A DNA stretch of 64,000 nucleotides. Origin: Triatoma infestans. Lineage: Eukaryota > Arthropoda > Insecta > Hemiptera > Reduviidae. Under the pieces are notes generated by a model. It was not told the DNA's origin and made no database searches. It saw only the letters and a list, made by a program, of their open reading frames with translations. Shown here piece by piece: positions 1 to 10,503 of the stretch; position 1 is the stretch's first letter; every line of letters begins with the position of its first letter. Location: positions 1 to 64,000 of the forward strand of contig JAAEAF010009047.1 of assembly GCA_011037195.1 (NCBI GenBank). Reading direction: 5' to 3'. The position numbers and the translations under genes are program-made.

Positions 1-382
1 GGAATGATGTAGTGGTCTTAGTGAACCACTGAACCCCCACCACTCATCCACTCTAGCGGAGAGAAACAGCCCCTCTCGCACAGTGAGGAGAGGCTCGGCG
101 AGTGTATATATATATATATATAAGAGAGAGAGAGACAGTCAGAGAGTCATTCTGTTCAATTCAGTCTTACATGTCAGACATCATTCTGTTAATTCACACT
201 CCGTACATATCGTTTAGTCCGCCACGTCAGTCTGTCAGTTCAGTTAGGTTCTAAACTCTAAAGTGTAAAGGCTTTGGTATACAGTCATATACATATATAT
301 ATCAATTATATATCTTAAACCAAATCTTAAGGTGTTTATCTTTCATCATCAACAACCAACATCTCCTCACAACACCCTTACA
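1..382 (+). mobile_element. LTR-like fragment cut by the window start (LTR4-like)
   Basis: A promoter-like AT tract (TATATATATATATATATAA near 103-122) is followed by a region laid out like the LTR4 copies at 38437-38740 and 7986-8279. It has an AAAGTGTAAAGG stretch, an AACCAA block, a CAACAACC block and an end at CCTTACA. It stops exactly where a LINE 3' end resumes at 383, as expected for an insertion into that LINE. The left end lies outside the window, so no target duplication can be checked. Confidence 0.35.
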
Positions 383-500
383 AGCTGGGACATCTGTTCA
401 GGTGCTGTGGGCAAAAGCCTGCGGCACCCAGGGGGGATAGCACAATAGACCGGAAAAAAAAAAGGTCGCAGTGCAATGGCCCCCCACTTCAAAAAAAATT
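383..500 (+). mobile_element. LINE-A 3' end fragment
   Basis: This 3' untranslated end reads GGGACATCTG, then a CCTGCGGCACCCAGGG block, then GGTCGCAGTGCAATGGCCCC and an A-rich tail. The same order follows the RNase H-type reading frame at 43885-44995 and occurs inverted at 52109-52410. Only the non-coding end is present here. Confidence 0.6.
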
Positions 501-1501
501 AAAAAAAAACATATACACACGCACACGCACAAACACATTGCTATTCTTTCTTTAATTGTTAAAAGTAAATTTTTAATCATTTTTATAGGCATATACCTTA
601 TTTTACCCCACAACTCTACTCACGGCCCAGTCAACGACGCCATTCCCCTACTCTCCTCCCACTCACACTCTTTACGTCTCTCCCTCCCACTTTATTAAAT
701 TAGTCCTTGCGTAAATTTTATTATTATTTAATTATAATACAGTACAAAGTTATGTTTAGTTATTTATTTTCTGCTACAAACTAAAAACAAATATACCCAC
801 CACTATACTACCCAAACTTAAAATATGGAGTGTTAGTTTAGGCTTTACTTGTGGCCTCAATGTTTTTCTCATTCCTAACCAGTGATTTAGATTTCAGCGA
901 TGAATATATGAGTGTTAGAAATTTAGATTTAGATAGAACATACATAATTAACGTACAATCTAATTTAAAAAAATAAAAATTGCAAATTCGATTTTTTATT
1001 TTTAGTACAAGAAAAGGCGTTATTTTATTGACACAATTCAAGAAAAGAGGAGGACTCCTAGCTACAATAGTAAAATAAATAAAGCCTACGTAGCGGAAAT
1101 GTTTCGAATAATTTACATAAAAGGGTTCAATTACAGTCCTAGAAATAGAGAGACAGAGAGAGAGTGAGAACTTATTTTATATTCCTCTTTATTTATTTAA
1201 CTAACTGAAACCTCAACATGGGCCAACAGACTTAGTTTTCAATAAAATTTACCATTTTATTTTCTCAAATAAATAAATCCACTGTCACTTGAAAATTATT
1301 TTATTTAATCCATTCTGGTTTTTATTGATATAACTTCTCTTTTTTTTCCAGATTCTTAATAAAAATAAAAATCCTATTTAATTGATAATAAATGACTTTT
1401 GCAAGTGCATAATTAAAATGATCGTCAATATTATTTGAGAGTTTGTCAATCAGTATTCTCTCGATTGTATTGGTTTTTCCGTTTTATTAACAAAAAAAAA
1501 A
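501..1501. other. AT-rich spacer, nothing recognised
   Basis: The stretch holds a short CA/CG-alternating microsatellite near 504-540 and otherwise AT-rich sequence with only short open frames. I see no domain, RNA or repeat match to the rest of the window. Confidence 0.5.
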
Positions 1502-2400
1502 TCTGGTGTGAGCACAACTTTCTCTTACTCCAGTTTTCAAAATGATAATTGACAAATTTTATAGTTTGTGTACCAAATTTAATGAAATTCGTCGAAAACT
1601 GAAAAAAACTGTTCAGTAAAAGCACTTCGGTTTACTAATTTTGAAAAACTCGAATTTAGAATCTATTTATTTCAACTAATTAGGTTTGGATTGATAGAAG
1701 TGTAGAATGAACTAGCAGATAGTCACTTTGATGAAAATCTAAACCCCACCCCCCCCTAAAAGGCTCTTAAAAGAAGATTCCTCAAAGAAAGTTTTAGATA
1801 AAAGTTGTAGATGTATGAAGTTTAGTTATATGCGAAGTTGCAAAAACTCGTCCGGAGCCATTTTTTAGAAAATTGCGGTAAAAAGTCGAATAATCTAGTT
1901 GTAAAAGTGGTAAAGTAAAACGTACTTCCGGTTATCCGATTTTTTTCTCAAAAACTCGGAATTTCAACAATATATTCAATTCTAATTAACATTATTTAGA
2001 TGGCAGAAATTGTCTAATTAACTGAAATAGCACTTTAGATGGAAACCTAACCCACCCTTCCCCCAAAAAGTGCCCTTCAATGCATTTTCCCGGAGAAATG
2101 TTTCTAATAAAAGTTGTAGCTCTTTGTATTTGTGGTTGATGTTTAAAGTTTAAAGAAAATCGTCGGAGCTATTTTTGAGAAAATCGCAAAAAAGTAAAAA
2201 ATCCAACTAGTAAAGTGGTACTCCGGTTGAGGAATTTTTACAGATAATGTACAGTCAGATCCCATGGTGATAACTAAACGGAATATCAAATTTCAACTTT
2301 CTACGATTTTTCGTTTTTGAGCTATGCTGTTCACATACCTACATACACACACACGGACACACACCCACACACACACACACACACACAGAGGCACACAAAG
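1502..2400 (+). mobile_element. Family X repeat, 3' truncated
   Basis: It starts at TCTGGTGTG after an A-run. The subterminal ACTTTCTCTTACTCC lies at 1517-1531. Two tandem units, each with an ACTTCCGG-type motif and a CCCCACCC block, lead into the (CA)n tract, where the copy stops. The 3' hairpin and right-hand inverted repeat are missing. Neither strand codes. Confidence 0.85.
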
Positions 2401-2629
2401 ATTTAAATGCTAGTCAGTATACAATTTTTTTACTCATTTTATTGGCACGGAATGGAGAGAGGGCAAAGAAAACCTTATTGCTGTCATAGCTAGTCATAAA
2501 GTGAGCAAATCAACTTCTCAGATTTGTCAAACACATCTTCCGTGTATTTGTTTAACGTATCATTTAAAGTGTTAAAGCTGTGGCAGCGCAGATCAGAAAA
2601 TACTCCTCTTAGGAAATAAAAACATATAT

Positions 2630-3195
2630 CTTATTATTATTATTATTATTATTTGTCTGTGGGGAGGGACAAAAGCCTACGCTATCCAAAGCCCCACTGG
2701 GCCCATGTAGCTACCCCAAGAAAAACAACAACAAACCGGGTCTAGAACAAATATGCAGACCCGGGTCTAATCCATCTAAGATTCACCGCAGTCCGAACAA
2801 ATCGGACCATAGCCTTAAGCGGAAATAGCCTAAGCTCTTCCACAGATATCCTGTTCCAAGCAAAGGTCCTGAACCTAATTTTCTCACAACCCAGGCAATC
2901 TGACATAAGATGGATGTGTGTTTCCTCCTCTGTCTCACAGACTCTACAAAATGGATCCGGTATGAGCCCCATTACGTGGAGATGTCTTCTTAAAACCCAA
3001 AGTCCAGTAAGGGATCCAACCAGATGCCTGAGAGAGTACCGTGAAAGGCAGAGCAACCTGTCACTAATAGCCCTGTACGGACACCCGATGAGCATCTGGT
3101 ATTCAACCATAAGGATGAATGCTGTGAAGCTGTCCAAGAAAAAGCCATAAGGATGAATGCTGTGAAGTTGTCCATGACTGGAAGAAAAAGACATG
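2630..3195 (-). mobile_element. LINE-C 3' fragment (C-terminal zinc-knuckle region)
   Basis: The minus strand encodes the end of a LINE ORF2. After an RNase H tail it reads LSRYSLRHLVGSLTGLW, then a CRVC...H...C knuckle (CRVCETEEETHIHLMSDC), then a 3' UTR and a (TAA)n tail, seen as (ATT)n at 2632-2652 on the plus strand. A second copy of the family is at 20890-21677 with the same LRHLVGFLTG and 'CLGCEEIRFRTFG' text. The sequence has a ~38-bp tandem duplication at about 3110-3185 that adds a repeated HSIHPYG/FILM segment to the frame. TAA tails and RNase H are typical of the I group of non-LTR elements. The copy is 5'-truncated and not functional. Confidence 0.8.
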
Positions 3196-4225
3196 TCTTA
3201 AAAGAAATTCAACTCAGAAAGATCTATGTAGAAACTGATTAGAAGCGACCTGTGATTGGATGCTTATCGGAGAATCATAATCGGAGACACTTACATCTGT
3301 TCTAAAGCAAATTAGACCAGGATAGATCTAAAATTCTATTGCAGTGTTACGCTCACAGTCTTCACAAACAAATTATGCTTATGACGGAAAAATTTTCAGC
3401 CTAGAGGTAAATTATAAACGGCAAACTGTGACAGTGTATATTTAAACTGCTCTGGAGTAGCACAGGCAGTGATTCTCAGAGTAGAAAGAGAATGTTATCC
3501 GAATTCTATGGTGGGGGGGGGGAGAATGAGCTATCCCTTCGGAGGGAGCAATCGAAATTCATTTTTGGGAAAAAGATGTTAAATGTTGCGAAGAATTACC
3601 AGGAGGCTATGTTAGAACTCATTGTAAACCTCTCAATCAAAGCCTTTTTTTTCAAATACAAACTCAAATTGGGTATTTCAGCAACATTCAGCGTAAGTTC
3701 GTCCCAAATAAAAGTTTTGTTTCATTTCGAGTTTTATATTTATAGCAGAACTAGGTATTTTCAATTAATATAGAAGGCAGAGCAGAAATCGGTTTGTTCC
3801 AAACAAATATATTCATTAAAATTGAAGAGTTGTCAATTCATCCTGTAAAAATTATTTTGGTGTTTTATGTCTTTGTAATGGAATAAAGAGGGCTCTGATA
3901 AGGAATTTCGCCACATAAACGCTGGAGACATCATGTTTGATACAGCTGTAATGGGATCTGAATCACTAAAGGTTCATAGGACGCAAGGAACGAAGAATCT
4001 ACCTAGTTACTCGCTATCTAGTACTAGAAATTTTGTCAAGTAGGCATTTTACGGCATTTGATATTTTAAGTTGCAGTCAATTCGTTTGAGTCTGTGTGGG
4101 GTTTCATGTTAGTCAAGTGTCCATATATATAGTCCGAGATATCGTATTTGGTTCGCTAATGGGAATCGTAATGGGATCCGCATCATTAAAAATTCACAGG
4201 ATCCGAAGAGCGGAGAAGCACATTA
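3196..4225. other. Spacer with two related LTR4-edge segments
   Basis: No gene is recognised. Two ~40-bp segments beginning GTAATGGGATC (about 3950-3989 and 4170-4209) resemble each other and resemble the inverted outer edge of the LTR4 copy near 54608-54643. They may be 5' ends of LTR4-type elements. A G-run sits near 3512-3521. Confidence 0.3.
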
Positions 4226-4606
4226 ATTGCACTCCCCGCTTGACCCATTTAAGGGAAGGTTGAGATACGCTCAACCAGCGCGCAGAGTGATCCCACTACG
4301 TGGTTACATTCCACTACCAGAAACTAGAAAAGGCACTCTCTAGCAGGCTCTGGTAAACCGCGCATATCCAGCAGATGCGCTTCCAGCAGCGGGCTGGCTC
4401 CGGGGTTAATTTCATATTGCGAGTCTCCTCCCGCTGAACTCATGATCTCGGTCATTGGAGTTAATGGTTAAACCACAGCCACTACGAATCCTACCTCAAT
4501 TGCAAGCAACTGGCTCGCGCCTGTAGTCCAGTATTTCAACTCTAACGAGCTAGCGTGACTGATCGCACGCCCGATGGATCTATAGTCCATCTACTGATTC
4601 CTGTCC
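4226..4606 (+). repeat. R380 dispersed repeat, plus-oriented copy
   Basis: About 380 bp from CCCGCTTGACCCATTTAAGG to CTGTCCATTGCCTC is GC-richer than its surroundings. It matches, with roughly 15% difference by eye, the inverted stretch at 27785-28190. Shared blocks include GGTAAACCGCGCA, GCGAGTCTCCTCCCGCT and CTACGAATCCTACCTCAATT. I see no long open frame and do not recognise the family. It could be a LINE 5' UTR or a SINE-like body. The next ~280 bp to the motif at 4884 may belong to the same element. Confidence 0.65.
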
Positions 4607-4883
4607 ATTGCCTCAAGCACAGGGGTTTCAGTAACCCTGGTAACTTGTAGGCAACCCTGCAAGGGGAAAGGATCAGGATGGGTTGGGGGAGGGAATCCCC
4701 AACCTGGAGAGCCAGAGGCTGATTGCACCCCCAAGGGTGGGCTATAGCTTCGCCACAAGCCTACGCCAAAATGGCTCTAGTTGTTGAAGTTAAAGTGACC
4801 CAATTAGATTTTACGTTCCACACAAGGACTCATACATATCTTATTAGAAGATACGACTTGTCCCGTGCAGGGTCTCCCTTTTA

Positions 4884-4955
4884 GTCGCCTCCTAAGACAG
4901 GCAGGGCATACCGTAGGCCTATTCTACCCTGGGACCTACATGGGGATACAGTTCA
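4884..4955 (+). repeat. Conserved SINE/LINE-tail-like motif, copy 1
   Basis: The block reads TCTCCCTTTTAGTCGCCTCC, then AGGCAGGGCATACCG, then GGCCTATTCTACCC. It recurs in the same orientation at 27446-27520. From memory, the 'TTTTAGTCGCC...ACGAC.GGCAGGGGATACCGTGGG' motif is widespread in invertebrate dispersed repeats. I cannot assign it to a named family without a search. Confidence 0.5.
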
Positions 4956-5172
4956 GGACAGTTTAGAACCAGTTTACGACCAGTCAGGAACCTATCTACT
5001 ACCTTCTCATCACACAGTCAGTCTGTCTCTTTTTATATCTCTCGCCACCTAACATCTATATACTTGTAAAGTCCTTGCAGTTTGTGTGTTCTTTCATTGT
5101 ACAGTGTTCAGCATATATTTCTCAAAAAACCATTTTTTCTAATTATCTCTCCTTCTCACTTCTATTATACAG
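4955..5172 (+). mobile_element. LTR4-like fragment (promoter half)
   Basis: From CAGTTTAGAACCAGTTTACG to TTCTATTATA it matches the reverse complement of the LTR4 copy at about 54335-54515. Shared blocks include CAGTCAGTCTGTCTCTTT, TCTCTCGCCACCTAACATCT and TGCAGTTTGTGTGTTCTTT. The 5' part may lie upstream near 4170, split off by the R380/motif block. That is inference from the order of pieces. Confidence 0.55.
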
Positions 5173-5201
5173 CCTATCAACAGGGTGGGGGCACTTTAAC
5201 C

Positions 5202-5442
5202 CTCGTATTCTCTGTCATGCCGACTGCCCTGTTACGGACGAATGGGCTACTTCTTTGTGAAGCAAATTTCCCCCAAAAAGCTGTGCGAAAATCCCACAAA
5301 AGACAGACAAATTCAGGACTTAATACAACACTTTAGAAGTGTAAAAACAACATTTGAAGAGTTGAAAATCAACTCTCGAAAATGTTTAAATAAGGTACCA
5401 GGAATACAAAAGTCAGTTTGGGAACAAGCATACAAGTGCTAA
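5202..5442 (+). CDS. Unrecognised short open frame after the LTR4 fragment
   Basis: Two overlapping frames cover this stretch. The longer-lived one (5242-5442, 66 codons) is lysine-rich with a predicted helical, charged text (LCENPTKDRQIQDLIQHF and following). It lies just downstream of an LTR-like end, the position expected for a gag start. No retroviral zinc knuckle or other motif is visible and the frame is short. It may be a broken gag or chance. Confidence 0.2.
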
Positions 5443-6417
5443 CTTTATTTGAGGAATTTCTAAAACACAACTGCCCAAGAGTTAATTCAAGCAACTGCTT
5501 GCAAGGTTGTTAAAACAAGGTTATCATCTATCTAAACTCAGCTCTCTGTCATGAAGCCCTTTCATGGGCCAGAGTGTTTAGCTAGCCGAATCGATCGTTA
5601 GAAGAAGCAACGATTACCTAGCTAACACATACACATCCTGTTCTTTTTATATACTCTTTTCTCCTCTCTAGTAATCGTAAAATCGTAATTGTTGTGTTAA
5701 AGTGTGAGTAATGAATATTTGTCCATCATTTCAACAGCATTACCAAGCGACAGTTGCTATCTGCAGTACGACTAAGAAAACTAATCTGGAAATGATACTA
5801 TGGTCTTATAAAGAAATAGGAGCGCAGATTGTACCAATATCTGACTTAACTTATTAATAAGATGTCAAAATAATTATGATTTCAACCATGTGTAGAAGTC
5901 TAGGGTTCAGCCTTTCTGACTTAGGGCGTAACGTCTTTCTTTTTCTTTTTTTTTGGATTACATCAAACAGCAAGTTTATGTAACTGTCACCACGCTATTA
6001 TAGTAACCGTTATAAGTTAATTACCACAATTAAATAAAAAAATTTATTTCTTCTTCACTGCGTTATGTAGATTCCTTTAGTTTAAATCAAATATTTATAT
6101 AAATCTCCAGTCTCTCTTTAAATTCGTTAAAAATTTTGATTTCACATAAAAAAGTATAAGGAATATAGAATAATGAATTCTTTCGATCACGTTTTGCATT
6201 GTCTTTTCAACAACTGGGTATAAGAAGAATAATATAGTGATACGGTCTCATACATGGAATACATGATAGGGTCCATAAATTCCATACGAACAATTTGGTG
6301 TGAAAATACATGCACACAATTTTTCTCTTACAGTAATTTTACATTGTTATTATTGATTGACATATTTACATCAAACTTAGAATTTAGACTAAATTTTAAT
6401 TGGCTTCAAAATTATTA
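5443..6417. other. AT-rich spacer, nothing recognised
   Basis: I find only short open frames and poly-T/poly-A runs. The stretch ends at the TA dinucleotide that flanks the mariner-type element. Confidence 0.5.
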
Positions 6418-7207
6418 TACAGGGTGTCCCATTTAAACGGGTCACTTTTGAAATAACTCTTAAACGAAGGAATATATAAAAAAAGTGGACATAACGTTTG
6501 TTGAAATATTTTCGCTCTAGTTTATGATGGTGTTAATTTTTTTTAATTTTATTGCTACCTTACACCCTAAATCGGTGGTTGAAAGTGGCGATTTCCTTTT
6601 GAACCCCACTTTTTACTACTGTATTGAAAACTACTAAAAAAATGAAGAAAAATGCCGTTAAATTTACTTCAATATTTCAAATCGTTCCGAAATATTCAAT
6701 CATAAAGATTAAATTTTCATTGTTTTTTTTCCTATTTCTTTGTTTCTTAAACTAAAATTAAAAGTGGATTTTCTTATTAATTTCTAATAAAGAAGGTGAG
6801 TTCAAATGCAGACAACACTTAAAACCTATTTTAAATACATAAGGGACGTAAGAATCAGATAAAACATCATTAAAACAAAACAATATTCCAGTTTATTTAC
6901 AGAAATCTATTAAAAAAATATTTCCTATTTATTCAAAATGACCTCTTCCGCTTAAAAAGCATAAGCGCAGTCGCTGCCCAACAGATGAAGTTGCTAATCG
7001 TATTATGTTTGCCGGAATTGCTAAGCAGGTTTGGATTAAGTCTTCTCTAAGTGCTTCTGGAGTTGTTGGTTCTCTGACATAAATTTTTTCTTTGAGATGC
7101 ACACAAAGAAAAAATTAAAGAGGGGTAAAATCTGGCGATCTGGAAGGCCAGCTTACCGGTCCCTGTTTCCCGATCCAGCAGCTTCTGAATATCTGTTAAT
7201 GTCGTCT

Positions 7208-7690
7208 GTTAATGTTTGGTGCGGAACGGTTGGAGATTAAACTATTGGCCCATACTTTCCGCCAGGTACCTTAAATGAACAAGAATACGCTAATTTTATT
7301 CGCGAAGAATCATAACCGTTGCTGGAGGATGTGACATTGAAAGTCAGAACAAGAATGTGGTTCCATCAAGATGGTCGTCCCGCGTACTATGCCTTAATGG
7401 CGAGGAGAGAAGTGAATGAGATGTTCAGTAACCGCTGGATCGTAAGACTGGGACCAGCAAGCTGGCCTTCCAGATCGCCAGATTTAACCCCTCTTTAATT
7501 TTTTCTTAGGGGATATCTCAAACAAAAAATTTCGAAGAAACCAACAACTCCAGAAATACTTAGAGAAAACTGAATCCAAAACTGCTTAGCAGTTCCGGCA
7601 GACATTATACGATTAGCAACTTCATCTGTCTTGGGCAGCGACTGCGCTTGTGCCGGTTAAGCCGAGGAGGTCATTTGAATAAATAGGAAT
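7208..7690 (+). pseudogene. Mariner-type (DDE/D) transposase C-terminal pseudogene
   Basis: One frame with several stop codons reads VNVWCGTVGD, then TIGPYFPPGTLNEQEYANFI, MWFHQDGRPAYYA, then RWIVRLGPASWPSRSPDLTP and FFLRGYLK. This is the catalytic core of a mariner/Tc1-superfamily transposase. 'HQDG' carries the second catalytic Asp. The codon expected to supply the third Asp (after SPDLTPL) is TAA, a stop. The tail LGSDCACAG*AEEVI corresponds to the usual '...GGHFE' end. The protein is dead because of at least four stops, no N-terminus and loss of the last catalytic residue. Confidence 0.85.
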
Positions 7691-7985
7691 TTTTTTTTTA
7701 TATATATTTTTGTAAATAAACTGGAATATTGTTTTGTTTTAATGATGTTTTACCTGATTTCTAGTAAGTCTCTAATGGTTTTAAAATACGTTTCAAGTGC
7801 TGTCAACAATTGAACTCTCATTTTTATTTGAAATTATTAAGTAAACCCGCTTTTAATTTTAGTTTATAAAATAGGGAAATAGGAAAAAAACAACGAAAAC
7901 ATTCTTTATGATTGAATATTTCGGCATTTGAAATATTAAAGTGAAATTAACGGTATTTTTCTTCATTTTTTTAGTAGTTTTCAAT

Positions 7986-8279
7986 TATAATGGATGTGTT
8001 AGGTGGAGAGAGTTTGGTCTGGTTGGTGATATAAGAAGAAGACTTGGTTAACACTGGCTAACTAATATATTAATTAAGAGACACATACGGCATGGACTTT
8101 ACAATAGAGAAATGTTTTAAGGTAGAGTGGTATGGAAAATGACACGTAGTAATTGGATATATTGAACTGAATTCAATTGTGTTTTTATGGACTGTCCGTC
8201 GCTATATTTATACAGCTTCTCCCACTCCAGTCCGAGAGAATGGTTGAGCTTCTCGTTGCTCTCTTTGGTTGCTGTTAAA
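7986..8279 (-). mobile_element. LTR4 insertion (solo LTR-like) inside the palindrome's right arm
   Basis: A 294-bp insert interrupts the right arm. The uninterrupted sequence is preserved in the left arm, which lets the edges be fixed. The insert is flanked by TCAAT at 7981-7985 and 8280-8284, a 5-bp target duplication. On the minus strand it has a TATA box (GTATAAATATAGCGACGG), the blocks ATTCTCTCGGACTGGAGT and AAAGTCCATGCCGTATG, and ends CACATCCATTATA. Its relative is at 38437-38740. Termini are TTTAACAG...CCATTATA rather than clean TG...CA. Confidence 0.75.
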
Positions 8280-8935
8280 TCAATACAGTAGTAAAAAGTG
8301 GGATCAAAAGGTAATCGCCACTTTCAACCACCGATTTAAGGTGTAACGAGGAAATAAAATAAAAAAAATTAACACCATCATAAACTACAGCGAAAATACT
8401 TCAACAAACATTATGTTCACTTTTTTGATATATTCTTTCATTTAAGAGTTATTTCAAAAGTGGCCCGTTAAAATGTGACACCATGTATATAATAAACTAT
8501 AAACACGTCTATCAATATTTTCATAAACCCCCAAGAAATCTACTGATTCAATAAAATGTTTTAATCAAAAGTGTTATATAGTCTGTATATCAAACCAAGA
8601 AAACTCCTTTCATCGAAGGAAGGAAACTCCTTACATAAAGGTCTGTATATCAAACCTTTATCGAAGAAAATTCCAGAAAACTGGGAAAAAAAAAACGGTC
8701 AATAAAGTCGCATTCATAGTCTATCAATTTTCTCCAAAACATAGAATTTTTGGCAACACATTTAATTCTTAATAATATTATATAGATAATAAAGGATAAA
8801 AAACGGAAATGGCACTTTAGAGTACGATTGGCACTTCCGGTTGGCCAAATTTGATCAAAATCTTATTGTCAGATTTTCTGGTAAAACTTATAAACACAAT
8901 ATCTATATTTAGAATTTTCTCTGATTTTCCATTTT

Positions 8936-9790
8936 TTCGTTTTCTTACTCCTAGTAAGAGGAAGTATTGTAACGTGCCAAATTTTCGATATCGAGTTTTC
9001 ATCGGAAATATCCGTTTCGAGGTTCCCGGAGTCCAAAAATCGTGGTTTTTAGCAAATGGTCTGTGTGTGTCTGTTGTGTGTGTGTGTGTGTGTATGAACA
9101 GCATAGCTCAAAATCGAAAAACCGTAGAAATTGAAACTTGATATTCCGTTTAGATACGTTATCTGTCCAAATTCCTCAACCGGAACTACCACTTTATCAG
9201 TTTTTTTTTTTTTTTTTTACTTTTTTGCATTTTTCTCAAAAATGGCTCCGACGATTTTCTTCAAACGTATAATAAAACTACACATACACAGAGCTACAAC
9301 TATTATGTAAAACATTTCTCTGGGAAAATTCATTTAAGGGCCGTTATACGGGACGGTTGGGGTTAAGTTTTCATCTAAAGTGCTATTTCAGTTTATTAGA
9401 CAATTCTGCCATCTAAATAATGTTAATCAGAATTAAATATGTTGTTGTAATACCAAGTTTGAAAAAATTGGATAACCGGAAATGCGTTTACTTTACTACT
9501 TTAGCAAATGATTTTTTTCACTTTTTCGGGATTTTTCGAAATTAGTGCTCTCATAGTTGATTATACAATTCTATCATCCAAACAAAATTAATTAGAAATA
9601 AATATATGGCCAAAAAATTTCCGAGCTTCAAGAAAATTAATAAACCGGAAATGCGCTTTTACTGAACAGTTTTGTACAGTTTTCGACGAATTTCATTAAA
9701 TTTGGTACACAAACTATAAAAATTTGATCAATTAGAATTTTGAGAACTGGAGTTAAGAGAAAGTTGTATGAGTGTTTCACACCAGATTTT
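8936..9790 (-). mobile_element. Family X repeat
   Basis: In this orientation it begins at the 3' hairpin (TTCTTACTCCTAGTAAGAGG) and ends at the GTGTTTCACACCAGA terminus at 9786. The (GT)n tract is at 9061-9093 and two internal units follow. It looks near complete. A ~75-bp stretch before it (8806-8880) also has X-like words (GGCACTTCCGGTTGG) and may be a further fragment. Confidence 0.85.
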
Positions 9791-10503
9791 TTTTAAAGTT
9801 ATAATGATCATACTTACAGATCAATTACTAGAAACCAACTATGGCGGACACAGGAGATCCTTGTATTGTTTAGTTAAAAGCTCGTTATTCAAAAATTTGA
9901 TACGATTTCCAAAACTTCCCCACTTACCCAGCAATAAGATAAATTAAAAATAGTTGATACTTTATCTGTCCTTGTTAGCAAAAAAGGAGGACGATCTCTC
10001 TTTATGTGATCAAGTGAAATAATGAGATACAAGACACTTGAATTTTAGTTGACCAATATATAAATTTAATCCAATAGAAAGATAAAAATAACTAAAAGTA
10101 AAAAGAAACAATATCGCCACTTATTTTTAATTTTTATTTCCACCGAATATTAAAACCAAATAATAAATGTGTTTTCTACAAAAACCCTGACATAGTTCTT
10201 TCACTCATGTATAAATTAAAACCCATTCTAAACAGACTAAAAGTTAAATAGGACCTAGTAGTATTTGTTAAGTTATATTGCTGTCGTAATTTCCGATCTT
10301 TCCCTACCCCCCCCGCTTATTTTTTTTTTTGGCAACATTTCAAAAAATAAAATCAATCTGTCGCCCTGTTTTTATTGATTTTTTCTTAAACTTTTCAACA
10401 TTTTTAGTAAACAAATAATTAAAATATTATTAGAAAGTGAATATTATTAAGAAAAAAAATGATAACATTTTTAATTAAAATTAATAAATAAAAAAAAAAA
10501 AAC
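9791..10503. other. AT-rich spacer, nothing recognised
   Basis: Only homopolymer runs and short frames are seen, including a C-run near 10306-10314. Confidence 0.5.

Larger units (their letters stand above)
6418..8488 (+). mobile_element. Mariner-type element rearranged into a long palindrome
   Basis: Outer ends read TATACAGGGTGTC at 6416 and the inverted GACACCATGTATA ending at 8489, so a TA target flanks matching termini. The inverted repeat does not stop after a normal short TIR. The left arm (about 6420-7163) and right arm (about 7450-8486, minus a 294-bp insert plus its duplication) are complementary for roughly 740 bp each, separated by a ~286-bp loop. The arms contain the C-terminal part of the transposase, so that coding segment exists twice, head to head. 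Both arms carry the C-terminal tail (GGCAGCGACTGCGC and its complement). The structure could transcribe into a long hairpin. The N-terminal helix-turn-helix part of the transposase is absent. Confidence 0.85.

Noticed and set aside
3492..3773. 93-codon open frame
   Set aside because: It starts in a G-run (GGGGENELS), has no motif and sits in low-complexity AT-rich sequence.
8851..9141. 95-96-codon frames on both strands
   Set aside because: They fall wholly inside a family X copy. Similar frames recur in other X copies by shared nucleotide sequence and are broken differently in each.
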